Shown piece by piece: positions 7,930 to 17,694 of a DNA stretch of 44,538 nt. The notes below the pieces were generated by a model. That model saw only the letters and a list, made by a program, of their open reading frames with translations. It was not told the DNA's origin and made no database searches. How positions within the stretch are numbered: the stretch's first letter is position 1; every line of letters starts with the position of its first letter. The stretch is taken from NCBI GenBank assembly GCA_900539675.1, contig UQDJ01000010.1:1-44538 (forward strand). Reading direction: 5' to 3'. The translations under genes and the position numbers were made by a program. The DNA is from an uncultured Coriobacteriaceae bacterium. GTDB taxonomy: Bacteria > Actinomycetota > Coriobacteriia > Coriobacteriales > Eggerthellaceae.

Positions 7930-9012
7930 CTATTCTCTTCCTGAGTCTCCGAACATATCGAAAGTCAAAATAGCATCTTCTTTTATATTGATAGAGGTCT
8001 TTTTCCCAAGAACTTTATCAATATCAGTTGGAGAAATACCCGTTCCCGGTCGCTTAAAAGTGAGCATATCCCGCGTAATAGCCGTTCCAGCAGTGATATC
8101 ACATGCCGCTACGATAGAACGACGAGCATTTAAACGGGCAGCTTGTTCGGTCTTGGAAAATCCTAATGAACTGTTACCTAACAAATCATGAACATGAGCA
8201 ACACCAGCTAAAATCCCGCGAACATCATCGGGATCCATGGCGTGATAATGATCATTACCAGGAAGTGTTTTATCTAACGTGAAGTGCTTTTCAACAACAT
8301 GTGCACCCAAAATATAAGCCGTTTTAATGACATCATAATTTGAATCAGGCTTGCAATGATCTGAATAACCAATAATCAAATTAGGAAATTCATGTTTTAA
8401 CGTAGTAATACGTGATAAGTTCGCATCGCTATAAGGCGTCGGGTATTCAAGCACGCAATGACACAGCACCAACGGTTGGTTGTTCACCTTGCGCACTGTA
8501 GCAACCGCACGTTTCATTTCTTCAAGATCGCCAGCACCAACCGACATGATCATTGGTTTATTCTTTTTTGCTTGATACTCAATAAACGGCAAATTAGTCA
8601 GATCACTAGAAGACACTTTATACACGTTCATCAGCGGCTCTAAATAATCTGCCGACTCAAAGTCAAAGGCGGTTGAACAAAATTCGATGCCTATTTCTGC
8701 ACAATAGCTCGCGAGTTCTTGATACTCTTTCGCTCCAAAAGAATCGAACTTTTTAAATAGTTCATATTGGCTTTTCGTTGATTCTTCTGAGGTGTCCCAG
8801 TATGCAGGAGAGTTTTTTGAAGCCAGAGTATCGGCCTTATATGTTTGAAACTTAACAGCAGTTACACCAGCAGCCTTAGCTTCATCACACATAAGCTTTG
8901 CGGCTTCCATAGGTGTAATCCCGCGCTCAGTAGCAATGTCATAATAATTAACGCCAATTTCGGCGATCAGCACAAATTTACCTTGGTTAATTCGATCGAT
9001 GATTTCGCTCAT
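7930..9012 (-). CDS. NeuB-family nonulosonic acid synthase
   Basis: This 360-residue enzyme condenses phosphoenolpyruvate with a six-carbon amino sugar to form a nine-carbon nonulosonic acid (sialic, legionaminic or pseudaminic type). The N-terminal TIM-barrel begins with IAEIGVN and continues with AVKFQTYKAD (52-61), LCHCVLEYPTP, GYSDHC and EKHFTLDKTLPGNDH; the C-terminal part (about 300-355) is the SAF/antifreeze-like domain. The usual AEIGxNHxG motif is altered: Asn is followed by Tyr, and the next ten residues (YDIATERGIT) look like a small insertion. MSVGAGD replaces the more usual STGM. Its ATG overlaps the stop of the upstream fusion gene (TAATG) behind AGGAGA, so the two are coupled. 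Which nonulosonate is made is uncertain. Confidence 0.92.
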   Translation of the reverse strand: MSEIIDRINQGKFVLIAEIGVNYYDIATERGITPMEAAKLMCDEAKAAGVTAVKFQTYKADTLASKNSPAYWDTSEESTKSQYELFKKFDSFGAKEYQELASYCAEIGIEFCSTAFDFESADYLEPLMNVYKVSSSDLTNLPFIEYQAKKNKPMIMSVGAGDLEEMKRAVATVRKVNNQPLVLCHCVLEYPTPYSDANLSRITTLKHEFPNLIIGYSDHCKPDSNYDVIKTAYILGAHVVEKHFTLDKTLPGNDHYHAMDPDDVRGILAGVAHVHDLLGNSSLGFSKTEQAARLNARRSIVAACDITAGTAITRDMLTFKRPGTGISPTDIDKVLGKKTSINIKEDAILTFDMFGDSGRE

Positions 9013-10646
9013 TAATCCATCTCTCCTAAGATAATGCGCTTAACGCGCTTGATGCCAGACTTAAGATCATTGTGTAGCATTAGCGTATGCATTTCTTTAC
9101 GAATAGAAGCAGACTTCACCAACCAATCAAGAGTTGAAGAAATATCTGCATTAGAAACATCGCTGCCCAATCCTAAATTTATAAAGCCATTATCCATCTG
9201 GGCAAACGGATGAAGTTGTTCCCGTGTATTTTGAGCCAATATAATTGTAGGTACACCCATTGTTGCCAATTCAAACGTAGTGCGTCCTTGGGATGAAAAT
9301 GCTAAATCAGCTTGCTTCATATGATCAGTGACGCGAGCCACATCTTGAACAACATTAATGCCCAGTTCCGGGCTTGATTCGGGCTTGGGATGGCTATATC
9401 CGCTACCCAGTACAAAATCGAAGTGGACTTTTACACCCTTAGCATTGTAGTCCCACGCCACATCATAGACGCGCTGGGACAAATTTAGCGGATCCGTACC
9501 CCCAAACATAACCAATACTTGCTGCACTTGTTCAGAGAATGACTTCGGTCGAGCCGTTAAGAATTCATCTCGTAAGCAAACATATTTCTTACCGGTGTAA
9601 ACATTAGGCAATGGTGAAGCACCTTCATAAATGGCATTGATTACCGCATCGGCTTCGCGGATACCCTCGCCTAAATCTTCAAATGATATAAATCTACCTA
9701 CATGCTGCTTGATGCTCTGCACATAAGAAAGCGTTGTGTCTAAGCAATCATTTACAAAAATATCTGTCTTATTTGCAGTCAGCCAAGGGATGAGTTCATC
9801 TTCCGAGTTCAGCTCCACTACATGCATATTGGCAGAGCGCAAACGCTCGACACCTTCTTTATACTGTGCCAGCGTAATGAATACGACGTCATGTTCGGTG
9901 CATTCGTATGCAAGCGTCAAGCAACGATAAATGTGGCCCAACCCTAATTCTGCGTAGCCATCTACGCGAAAAACAATCTTTTTGCGATTAAAGCTAGTCT
10001 CGCACAAAACCCAATCTTGCCAGGAATCAATATCGATTGCCTCATCGGAGGGAACTTCAAACACGCCAACGGTGGTGCCCAATCTACTGTCAGGAAAAAC
10101 TACACTGCGCTGAGAAACAAAGAATGCACCTGTTTCTAAATAATTCGGAGGTAATTGCTGACGATTAAGACGTGCTTTGTAAGCAGGGACTACTTCCCCG
10201 CTGTCACTTTTTGTCCAACTTAAGTGAGGGGCATTAGTAACACTAATTACAGAATCTTTCCCAGATTCTTTAAAGTACCGAATGCCTTTAGTGAGGGTCT
10301 CCGCTCGAAGGAGCGGAGACGTTGCCTGCAAAGTTACGACTGTGTCATATTTCCGGCCGAGCTTCGCCTCCACACGAACCACGGCATCATAGATTACTGG
10401 ATCAAGAGTTACCGCATCTTGCGCTAATTTTGAATCTCTATCCAAGGCAATGACGCCATCGAACTGCTTTGCAAATGACGCTATTTCCTTTGAATCTGTT
10501 GAAACAACAACCGTATCAATCTCTTGGCAATCAAGCGCATGGCGGATGGCATGTTCAATTAGGGGTACACCGTTCATAAGGCGCATGTTTTTTCGCGGGA
10601 TGCCCTTTGACCCTCCGCGTGCTGGAATTATTGCAATAGTAGACAC
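9012..10646 (-). CDS. Fusion: CMP-nonulosonate cytidylyltransferase (NeuA/PseF-like) + PseG-like nucleotide-sugar hydrolase
   Basis: This 544-residue protein joins two enzymes. Residues 1 to about 220 are an acylneuraminate cytidylyltransferase with the CTP-binding signature PARGGSKGIPRKN at 8-20, LQATSPLLR at 106-114 and YLETGAFFVS at 169-178. Residues about 222-540 are a PseG/SpsG-type GT-B hydrolase with GLGHIYRC at 235-242, FGGTDPLN in the middle, and SQGRTTFELATMGVP followed by NTREQ toward the end. In the pseudaminate pathway PseG releases the 2,4-diacetamido sugar used by the NeuB-type synthase, and the cytidylyltransferase activates the synthase product, so the fusion brackets NeuB. 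The start is GTG at 10646 with GGGAGG 5 nt upstream. PseB/C/H-like genes are not in the window. Confidence 0.9.
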   Translation of the reverse strand: MSTIAIIPARGGSKGIPRKNMRLMNGVPLIEHAIRHALDCQEIDTVVVSTDSKEIASFAKQFDGVIALDRDSKLAQDAVTLDPVIYDAVVRVEAKLGRKYDTVVTLQATSPLLRAETLTKGIRYFKESGKDSVISVTNAPHLSWTKSDSGEVVPAYKARLNRQQLPPNYLETGAFFVSQRSVVFPDSRLGTTVGVFEVPSDEAIDIDSWQDWVLCETSFNRKKIVFRVDGYAELGLGHIYRCLTLAYECTEHDVVFITLAQYKEGVERLRSANMHVVELNSEDELIPWLTANKTDIFVNDCLDTTLSYVQSIKQHVGRFISFEDLGEGIREADAVINAIYEGASPLPNVYTGKKYVCLRDEFLTARPKSFSEQVQQVLVMFGGTDPLNLSQRVYDVAWDYNAKGVKVHFDFVLGSGYSHPKPESSPELGINVVQDVARVTDHMKQADLAFSSQGRTTFELATMGVPTIILAQNTREQLHPFAQMDNGFINLGLGSDVSNADISSTLDWLVKSASIRKEMHTLMLHNDLKSGIKRVKRIILGEMD

Positions 10647-10738
10647 AACAGCCTCCCACTTATCGTTTAATAGTCTAATTGTTCCACGAGATAAGAAGAA
10701 AAGCTTCTCTGGATAAGAAAGAGTTAAAGATTCTCCGC

Positions 10739-10762
10739 AGTGTTTACTAAAAAGTAAACACT
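10739..10762. terminator. Perfect hairpin between the frameshifted GT2 and the cytidylyltransferase fusion
   Basis: AGTGTTTACT (10739-10748) and its exact complement (10753-10762) enclose a 4-nt loop. It lies in the 157-nt gap after the broken GT2 gene, the largest gap inside this minus-strand block. No clear U-run follows, so it may be a weak terminator, a processing site or an mRNA 5' structure. Confidence 0.45.
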
Positions 10763-10803
10763 TGCTTGCTTATATTTCAATGTATTTATTAGAGACAGCC
10801 AGC

Positions 10804-11869
10804 TTAATGTTTTTTAAATATGTTTAAAAGGTCCATCATTTTTAAAGCCAAATTAGGCGACCAACAACATAAAAGATACTTAGCCCGCATAACGAATGGC
10901 AGTTTTCGTATATAAATGTTTGCATAATAATGCGGAACGTTAGATTTTATAAGAGCTTTGACTTCTGCAGCAAACTGCTTTCGTGTTTGTTTGCCAAGCT
11001 TCCACATTGAGTTAAGGGTGTTGAATACCCCTAAACGAATAAATAAAAAGTCTAGCTCCTCTTGATATTGATAGTAATACCCATCAGCTTTAGCCTGAGT
11101 CAAAATAAGGCGTGAAGTAATGATTCTATCTTTAATTTTTGAAGGATCCGATAAGGACAATGCAGTTGTCGAAGAATTATATCTCCTCCAATAGTAAACA
11201 GCATCCGGCACTTGACCTAACTTACAGAATTTAAGTTTCCAATGAATACGTGCTGCATTATCTTCAAAGTAGACATGCTCAGGAAAACGAGAATCTGCAC
11301 TTTCAAAAATAGACCGCAAATAAATACAGGAACAAATAGGGCATTCTAACAACAAAATCTCTTTCAATGATTTTTGATCAATGAGACCGAGACACGAAGC
11401 GGGATAAGGTACAACTGCCTTACCGTCTGGATGGCCTAACTCATTTGTATATTGATAAGATGAAGCTACTACGTCGCATTTATGCTTATCGGCGTATTCA
11501 ACCAGTGATTTATAATACCCGGGAGAAATAAAGTCGTCAGGATCCATAAAGCCGATATAACGACCTTGAGCCACATCGAGGCCCCTATTTCTAGCGGCAC
11601 CTTGTTTAGAGTTGCGCTTCATGCTAAGTAGTGTCATATTTGTTTTTTTGAGCATAATCCTTTAGAATTTGCAAGGTATTATCAGTAGAGCAATCATCAA
11701 CACAGATAAGCTCAAAAGAGACTTGGCCACCAGAATATAATGAATTAAAAAAATCTTTTAAATAACCGTTTCCCGCCATGTTGTATACAGGAACAATAAT
11801 GCTCAAGTCTGGAGCATCAATATCACTCCGGTCATAAACAATATAATCTTCAGTCTTATTACTTTTCAT
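10804..11869 (-). pseudogene. GT2 family glycosyltransferase interrupted by a frameshift at an A7 tract
   Basis: Two overlapping frames together make one ordinary GT2 enzyme. The first (from ATG 11869) carries LSIIVPVYN, FELICVDDCSTDNT and LQILKDYAQK, then runs out at a TAG at 11624. The second (from about 11655 to the stop at 10804) continues with NMTLLSM, GAARNRGLDVAQG and the FMDPDDF metal site. The switch point is a run of seven A residues in the coding strand (T7 at 11643-11649); removing one A joins the frames as AQKTNMTLLS without loss. The rest of the gene shows no other damage, so the defect is recent, a sequencing error, or reversible slippage. If restored, the protein has about 355 residues and would add a sugar to the same glycan. 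Confidence 0.85.
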
Positions 11870-11905
11870 CTATTCACCTTTAGTATTTGACGACCATAAG
11901 ATTTT

Positions 11906-13153
11906 CTAAGAAAGATCTTTCCGGGAATGTGCTGCAATTTGATTTTTATACCATCGATAGTAGCTTTCTACCATCTTATCGAAAGTAAATTGCTGAGCAT
12001 GGGTCTTGATTGCTTTAGAATCCCATTTGCAACTAAGTAATCGTTCAATCCCCTTTGCAAGCTGTTGATCAGATCTTTCGTCAACTAAAATCATAGCTGA
12101 ACCACTGTATAGATCTTTTACCGCATCCAAATCAGACCACATCAAAACGGGCTTCCCAAACATAAATGACTCTACGGCTGACAACCCAAAACCCTCCGAG
12201 AGGCTTGAAACGCATACGAATGTTGCCGCATTAAAGTACTTAGCTAGCTGCTCATGTGCCACCGATCCACAAAGTTTTATATGGTCCGGATAATTACATG
12301 CCTCAATCGCCTCAGCTAAACGTTCGTCGTTATTATTGCCAACAAGCATTATAAAAAATCGTTCCTGCAAGCTCTTAGCGAGATAATTAAAGCTTCTCAC
12401 TACTTGAATTTGATTTTTTAAAACAGATATATTTCCGCAGCACAAACAAACGGTAGCATTTTCTGGAATACCCAGTTCGCAACGGGCGCTGTTATTTTGA
12501 CCTGGAATGCTCTTACTTCCATTTGGTATGCAGTAAAATTGGGCCTGAGATCGGAATCGATGATCAACTACATTTAACGCTCTGTTCAACATTCCCGTAC
12601 TGATATATGAGGTTGGTACTCCTTTTTTTGCAAGCTCATTCACTGCCCATTTCATCAATGGATCTTCATTATCCCCCATCGTCTCTTGAAAGCAATTGAA
12701 AGAATGAAACGATACATTGTAGGGAACTTTCATACGGTTACAGGCAAGGATATATGGCAAACTGAGCTCGGTAACCCCTTGGATGCATACAAGATCATAC
12801 TTATTCTGTTTTATATAGTGCTCAACTAATCCGCCTTCAAGAAAACCAAAAACTGTATTCAGTGATTCCCATAAAGTGCCCTTCTGGTAATAAGCCGCCT
12901 TCAGACCTCGAATAAAATAATACGGCCTAGCATAACGAAAGATCATCCTTAAAGGACGATGAAGAAGTTTAACACCTTGCCAAGAGCTGAGCTCAGGTTC
13001 TTTATTCTTCGAATAGCAATCAACGCTTACGCCTGGGTTCAGCACCAATTGGGTAGCCAAATCACGAACAAGATAGCTATATCCGGTAGTTCTAGAAGAG
13101 GTTTTCTTATTTACATCAAAAACCATTCCAACGCATAAAAATAGAAGATTCAT
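11906..13153 (-). CDS. GT4 family glycosyltransferase
   Basis: This 415-residue GT-B retaining transferase has an N-terminal half starting MNLLFLCVGMVFDV and a C-terminal donor-binding half with GNISVLKNQ, a HIKLCGSV stretch, and the EGFGLSAVE motif (ExxxxxxxE) that holds the nucleotide-sugar phosphate and ribose in GT4 enzymes. It is cytoplasmic or peripheral to the membrane. It lies 34 nt downstream of the flippase gene and 36 nt before the frameshifted GT2 gene, so it belongs to the same transcript. It probably adds an internal sugar of the repeat unit. Confidence 0.9.
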   Translation of the reverse strand: MNLLFLCVGMVFDVNKKTSSRTTGYSYLVRDLATQLVLNPGVSVDCYSKNKEPELSSWQGVKLLHRPLRMIFRYARPYYFIRGLKAAYYQKGTLWESLNTVFGFLEGGLVEHYIKQNKYDLVCIQGVTELSLPYILACNRMKVPYNVSFHSFNCFQETMGDNEDPLMKWAVNELAKKGVPTSYISTGMLNRALNVVDHRFRSQAQFYCIPNGSKSIPGQNNSARCELGIPENATVCLCCGNISVLKNQIQVVRSFNYLAKSLQERFFIMLVGNNNDERLAEAIEACNYPDHIKLCGSVAHEQLAKYFNAATFVCVSSLSEGFGLSAVESFMFGKPVLMWSDLDAVKDLYSGSAMILVDERSDQQLAKGIERLLSCKWDSKAIKTHAQQFTFDKMVESYYRWYKNQIAAHSRKDLS

Positions 13154-13187
13154 TGATTAGCCCATCAAAAAGATTCAAATTCCACCA

Positions 13188-14492
13188 TTAGAGTTGTTCT
13201 GATTTTAAGAGTTTCATTTTCAGAATGTAAGAACCTTCAATAACCAGGACGAGAATCTCTACCATTAAGGTAGATAGTGCGGCTCCCTGTGCACCTAAAC
13301 TTGGTATTAAAACCAAATTAAGCGAAAAGTCCACTGCGGCGGCAACGCAATATACTATGCTACAAATTTTTTCTTTACCCATTGGAACCAAAATTGCATC
13401 ACAACAGATAGTCGAGAGGCTAGCTGGGATCAATGAATAGACGGCCAGAGTTATAACAGGTCCTGCATCTTTAAAATCGGGGCCGGCATACCAAGCAATC
13501 AAAGGGGTAGCTGCTAAAGTCATCACAACACTTAAACCGAACGATATCATCAGAGCAACAAAAATGCACTTTTTTATAATTACTAGATAATCTTGTCTTT
13601 GACCATGTGAAAGCATATGCGCTGCTCGGGGCAGCAGAACGCCAGTCAAAGCTGACACGATGCCAGCAAGAGCCGTCTTTACATAACCAGCGGCAGTGTA
13701 ATAACCAACCTCACGCGTTGTGCTCAATATGCCGAGCATCACTGTATCCAAAATTCCATATATTGAAATTGCCGCTGTAATTGTAAAAAAGACCATTAAT
13801 GGCTTCACATGCTTGAACGCGCCTCTGGCAATTTGAGCAAGCCCGCCAAACATACTGCCCAGGCTCTTCAAACTCCCAGAAACATGTTTACCAGCATCAA
13901 TAAGATGCATCATATAGAAAAAATTAATTAGGTTTGCTGCTCCGTTTGCAACAACGATCAGCATAGCGTATACCAAATAATCATCAGGGACATGAACAAG
14001 AGCTATTACGCCCAATAAAGATATAATCTTGATCACAATACCGCGGATTGTGATGTACGCATACTGCTCTATACCCTGAAAGAACCAGGTAACACCTAAA
14101 GTATTGCAAATAATGGTCAATCCGTTAATTAGCAACAGCACTTTATTTGATCTAAACGGATCTACAAACAATACTAAGGCTAAAAAGACGAGGAAACTAA
14201 TTAATGTTGAGATAATAGTTACAAATAATATCTCTTTAGTAACTTTATTCAGTAACTGTTTGTCATCTCTATTTCTAGCAACAGTACGTATTCCATACTT
14301 AGTTACACCAAGCATCCCAATAAGCGAAAACCAATTCACAACGCTCATGGCCCAATTACAAAGGCCATACATATCAGCGTACAATGCACGTGTCACTAAA
14401 GGAAACGTTATAAGAGGAAAAAGCAGTGATGAACCTGTTAACAACAAGTTCATCACGAAATTAAATTTAATTGACCTTATTTTTACTGACAC
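13188..14492 (-). CDS. Wzx-like oligosaccharide flippase
   Basis: This 434-residue polytopic protein has about twelve hydrophobic segments and the N-terminal layout of the polysaccharide-flippase branch of the MOP superfamily (NFVMNLLLTGSSLLFPLITFP, with PLVTRAL just after). It would move the undecaprenyl-linked repeat unit across the membrane. It is the first gene of the long minus-strand block, so its product and the downstream transferases are made together. A Wzy-type polymerase is not recognisable in the window; the truncated membrane protein at the left edge may be related to assembly. Confidence 0.88.
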   Translation of the reverse strand: MSVKIRSIKFNFVMNLLLTGSSLLFPLITFPLVTRALYADMYGLCNWAMSVVNWFSLIGMLGVTKYGIRTVARNRDDKQLLNKVTKEILFVTIISTLISFLVFLALVLFVDPFRSNKVLLLINGLTIICNTLGVTWFFQGIEQYAYITIRGIVIKIISLLGVIALVHVPDDYLVYAMLIVVANGAANLINFFYMMHLIDAGKHVSGSLKSLGSMFGGLAQIARGAFKHVKPLMVFFTITAAISIYGILDTVMLGILSTTREVGYYTAAGYVKTALAGIVSALTGVLLPRAAHMLSHGQRQDYLVIIKKCIFVALMISFGLSVVMTLAATPLIAWYAGPDFKDAGPVITLAVYSLIPASLSTICCDAILVPMGKEKICSIVYCVAAAVDFSLNLVLIPSLGAQGAALSTLMVEILVLVIEGSYILKMKLLKSEQL

Positions 14493-14631
14493 GGATATCT
14501 CTAGTCTTCTTAAGCCTAAGTTTCCAATGACAATATTACAGATTATTTATTTTCAGTTTACTGTAGCCTGATAACCACATTTCCTATGCATTTAAGCTAC
14601 ATAATGCCATTTTGTAATCCACAATGCAGAA

Positions 14632-17600
14632 TTAGCTTCGTTCGAAGACCCATTTTTGAGCTGGGGTGTCATTTGATGTATATAACTGAACATTGCTTCC
14701 GTTTTGTGCTGTACCACCACTTACGTCCAATGCAAGTTTATTATCTAAAGCAGAACAAATGCTATAAGTCCCATCTGAGTTTTGGGATATAACCCATTTT
14801 TGGGCGAGAGTATTATTACAGCTATATTGCTGGATATTAGATTTGTTTTCAGCAATACCGCTTTCTACATCAAGAGCTTTGCCTGAATTAACATTTATAA
14901 AAGTATATAAACGAGTCTGGGGATCGAACTTTACTTCAAATTGCTGAGCTTTTGTACCATTCTGTAAATACAATTGGACATTAGCCCGCTCTTCCTTACT
15001 TGCCTTAGCAATATCTAATGCATAATTATTGTTCAACGCAGATTTCAGTGTATAAACTCCTTCAGAAATAACTGGCGCAGGCTTGTCGGGCTTATAGTCT
15101 TTTGACTCAATGTTCCATCTCTGCGCAGTCGTCTCATTGCCGAGATACAACTGAACATTAGTACCACTCGTACCAAGCGCCCCCGCAACATCAAGAACAT
15201 AATCATTATTCAATGCAGACGCAATCACAATGGATCCGTCGTCATTACGCTGCAATCGCCAACGCTGAGCTAAAGTATCGTTAGAAGTATACTGTTGGAT
15301 ATTGGCTTTATTTTCGCAATTACCACCTGCAACATCCAATACTAGGCCTGAATTTATATTCGTAATTTTATAGAAGCCCGTCAGAGTGTCGTATTTAAAC
15401 TCAAACTGCTGAGCTAAAGATTGATTCGAAGCATATAGCTGAATATTCGCACCCCGACTCTTACTAGCTGATTGCACATCTAACACTTGAGTACTATTCA
15501 ATGCCGAAGACACGGCATAAACGCCATCCTCAATGCATTTTTCTCCTGTCACACAATGGAGAACGAATTGCTGAGCGGCTGTTTGATTTGAATAATAGGT
15601 TTGCGCTTTGGTTTTATTCACAGCCGACCCACCAGCTAAATCAAGTACTTGGCCAGATAGCTTCGATATAAATGTATACGTCCCATTTCCATTATCTTGT
15701 ATTGCCCACTTTTGAGCATCAGAGTCGTTAGACGTATATTGCCGAATGGGCGTTTTTAATATAAAGTTGCCCGATTTCACATCCAACACTAATCCACTAT
15801 TTAAGTTGGTTATCTTATAAAACCCATCTGCGGTCTGTTGGATAACAAAGCGCTGAGCTGACGTATTATTTCGTGCATAAACTTGAACTGCTGCTGCGGT
15901 GTCCTTTGACGCTCCTTCAACATCAAGCACTTGTCCAGAATCGATGCTTGAGCATATTTCATATACCCCATCACTAATTGTGCGTTCACTGCTCACAGAC
16001 GGATGCAAATTCAATGGAATCCAATTTTGATTTGTAGAATTAGAAGTCTTCTCAAGCAATACATTGCACCCATTGGTTGCCTCACTTGAATCAACCGCTA
16101 AGGAATAATTAAGGTTAATGGCATTTTTCAAGGAGTAGGATCCATTGGAATTTCTAGCGATTACCCATTTTTGAGAGTTATCGTCTGAGTTTGACGCCAA
16201 TTGGACAACATTCGCACTAAAACTCCCATTGGCAGCCTTTTCTAAGCCAAGTGATTTTCCACTATTTTTATTCACAATCGAATAAAAACCGTTTTTGGTG
16301 TTATAGGTAAGCCTAAATGCCTGAGCATCTGTCTTGTTGTAATTGTAAATTTGCACATTAGCGCCACTGTCCTTTGAAGCACTCTTAATATCCAATACGG
16401 AGCTATTCAAAAGAGATGTATTGATAACATAATCTCCATCCGGGAGCGAACGCTCGTACGGGCTGCTGGGCGCCTGATATTGATCTTCAATTGTTTCTAT
16501 ACCCTTTGGTTCAATAAACGTGTAATTTAAGTCGCACGCTCCACCAACACCAGGAACAGATCCATAGTCAGAAAACTGCCACATACCATTGCCAGAAGTA
16601 AAATTAGATAAGCCCTTGTAGGTTAATCCGCTGCTTGCATTCCATTCAGCAACCCATTTGGTCCAATTATTAAAACACTTATCAGTCAGTAATTCGTTGA
16701 ACCAAGCCTTATTGGCATAGATCCCAACTTGATAACCTGCAGATTCAATTTTGTTACAAAATGTTTGAGCAATTGCCGCCAGATTAGAATTCTGGGTCGA
16801 TTTATCTTCCATATCGAAATACACAGGATATGCTAAATCCCCCGGGTTTAGTCCTGCTTCCCGCAAAAGCCTTAAAACATGATCCGCTTCGCTTGATGCC
16901 CTCGAAACATCTGTCGCGTAGGAATATAAATAAACTCCGAACGGAATATCATTTTCGATGCAACCGCGAACATTATTCATCCATTGCTGGTCATCTTGGT
17001 TACGTTGATCCATCCCGTAGCCACATCGAATAATTGCGTAATCAACGCCGGAAGATTTAACCTTTGCCCAATCAATCTTTCCATTGTGATAGCTGACATC
17101 AATGCCTTTATAAGCATCTGTGCCAGTGTAATATCCCCGACTAAATCGATCGAACCAATTAAATACTTTAAAACCATCTGGATTAATAACCGCGCTATAG
17201 GTTGAAATCAGATTGTTTGAATCTAACGAATCAGTGCTTGCGCCTTGCTCGCTCGTAATGTGCTGACCATTGACATAACGCCAGCTATTTTCCTGAGAGG
17301 CATTTTCGTCATTCTCAACAGGAGCCGCATTGTCGCTTTCATTACTACTACTATCACTGCTATCAGACACTGAACCTACCATCGCATTGTCTTGGCTAGA
17401 GTCTAATGACGAATTATGCTCATCGGAATTCGAATTTGCTCCATTGACATTCTGATCTGCATCAAAGTCATTTGCGTCAGCACTTTCATCTGATTCAGAT
17501 GCTTCCGAATTGTCATTGCTGGCATTTTTAGAGCCATCTTCATTGCTATCAGAGCCACTCAGTAATACCGAGTCATCACTTTCAGTATTTGTAGCAAAAG

Positions 17601-17676
17601 CCAAAGTTGGGCAACACCCCAACACAAGGGTAATAGACACCAAAAATGACAAACCTGTTTTCAAGACTGTCTGCAT
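14632..17676 (-). CDS. Secreted GH25 lysozyme with about four ricin-type lectin domains
   Basis: The 1014-residue protein has a signal peptide (about 1-28, ending LAFA), a long acidic Ser/Asn/Asp-rich linker (30-130), a GH25 muramidase domain (about 189-388) and then repeated RicinB-type beta-trefoil domains to the end. In the GH25 part, GIDVSYHNG starts at 191 and the catalytic acidic pair is FDMED (Asp288, Glu290). The lectin region is about twelve trefoil subrepeats of roughly 45 residues (LDV...NIQQY...AQKW pattern), four domains starting DGDYVI, DGVYEI, DGVYAV and EGVYTL. No LPxTG motif or transmembrane anchor is seen, so retention is probably by carbohydrate binding. It shares architecture with the following gene at 17782, which carries a different catalytic domain. 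GAGAGGAAC precedes the ATG. Confidence 0.93.
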   Translation of the reverse strand: MQTVLKTGLSFLVSITLVLGCCPTLAFATNTESDDSVLLSGSDSNEDGSKNASNDNSEASESDESADANDFDADQNVNGANSNSDEHNSSLDSSQDNAMVGSVSDSSDSSSNESDNAAPVENDENASQENSWRYVNGQHITSEQGASTDSLDSNNLISTYSAVINPDGFKVFNWFDRFSRGYYTGTDAYKGIDVSYHNGKIDWAKVKSSGVDYAIIRCGYGMDQRNQDDQQWMNNVRGCIENDIPFGVYLYSYATDVSRASSEADHVLRLLREAGLNPGDLAYPVYFDMEDKSTQNSNLAAIAQTFCNKIESAGYQVGIYANKAWFNELLTDKCFNNWTKWVAEWNASSGLTYKGLSNFTSGNGMWQFSDYGSVPGVGGACDLNYTFIEPKGIETIEDQYQAPSSPYERSLPDGDYVINTSLLNSSVLDIKSASKDSGANVQIYNYNKTDAQAFRLTYNTKNGFYSIVNKNSGKSLGLEKAANGSFSANVVQLASNSDDNSQKWVIARNSNGSYSLKNAINLNYSLAVDSSEATNGCNVLLEKTSNSTNQNWIPLNLHPSVSSERTISDGVYEICSSIDSGQVLDVEGASKDTAAAVQVYARNNTSAQRFVIQQTADGFYKITNLNSGLVLDVKSGNFILKTPIRQYTSNDSDAQKWAIQDNGNGTYTFISKLSGQVLDLAGGSAVNKTKAQTYYSNQTAAQQFVLHCVTGEKCIEDGVYAVSSALNSTQVLDVQSASKSRGANIQLYASNQSLAQQFEFKYDTLTGFYKITNINSGLVLDVAGGNCENKANIQQYTSNDTLAQRWRLQRNDDGSIVIASALNNDYVLDVAGALGTSGTNVQLYLGNETTAQRWNIESKDYKPDKPAPVISEGVYTLKSALNNNYALDIAKASKEERANVQLYLQNGTKAQQFEVKFDPQTRLYTFINVNSGKALDVESGIAENKSNIQQYSCNNTLAQKWVISQNSDGTYSICSALDNKLALDVSGGTAQNGSNVQLYTSNDTPAQKWVFERS

Positions 17677-17694
17677 TTAGTTCCTCTCGATACA

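Noticed and set aside
11640..11652. A-AAA-AAC slippery heptamer as a programmed -1 frameshift site in the GT2 gene
   Set aside because: The heptamer is in the right phase, but a -1 slip leads to a TGA after two codons. The downstream half of the enzyme is in the +1 frame, so classical -1 frameshifting cannot rescue it.
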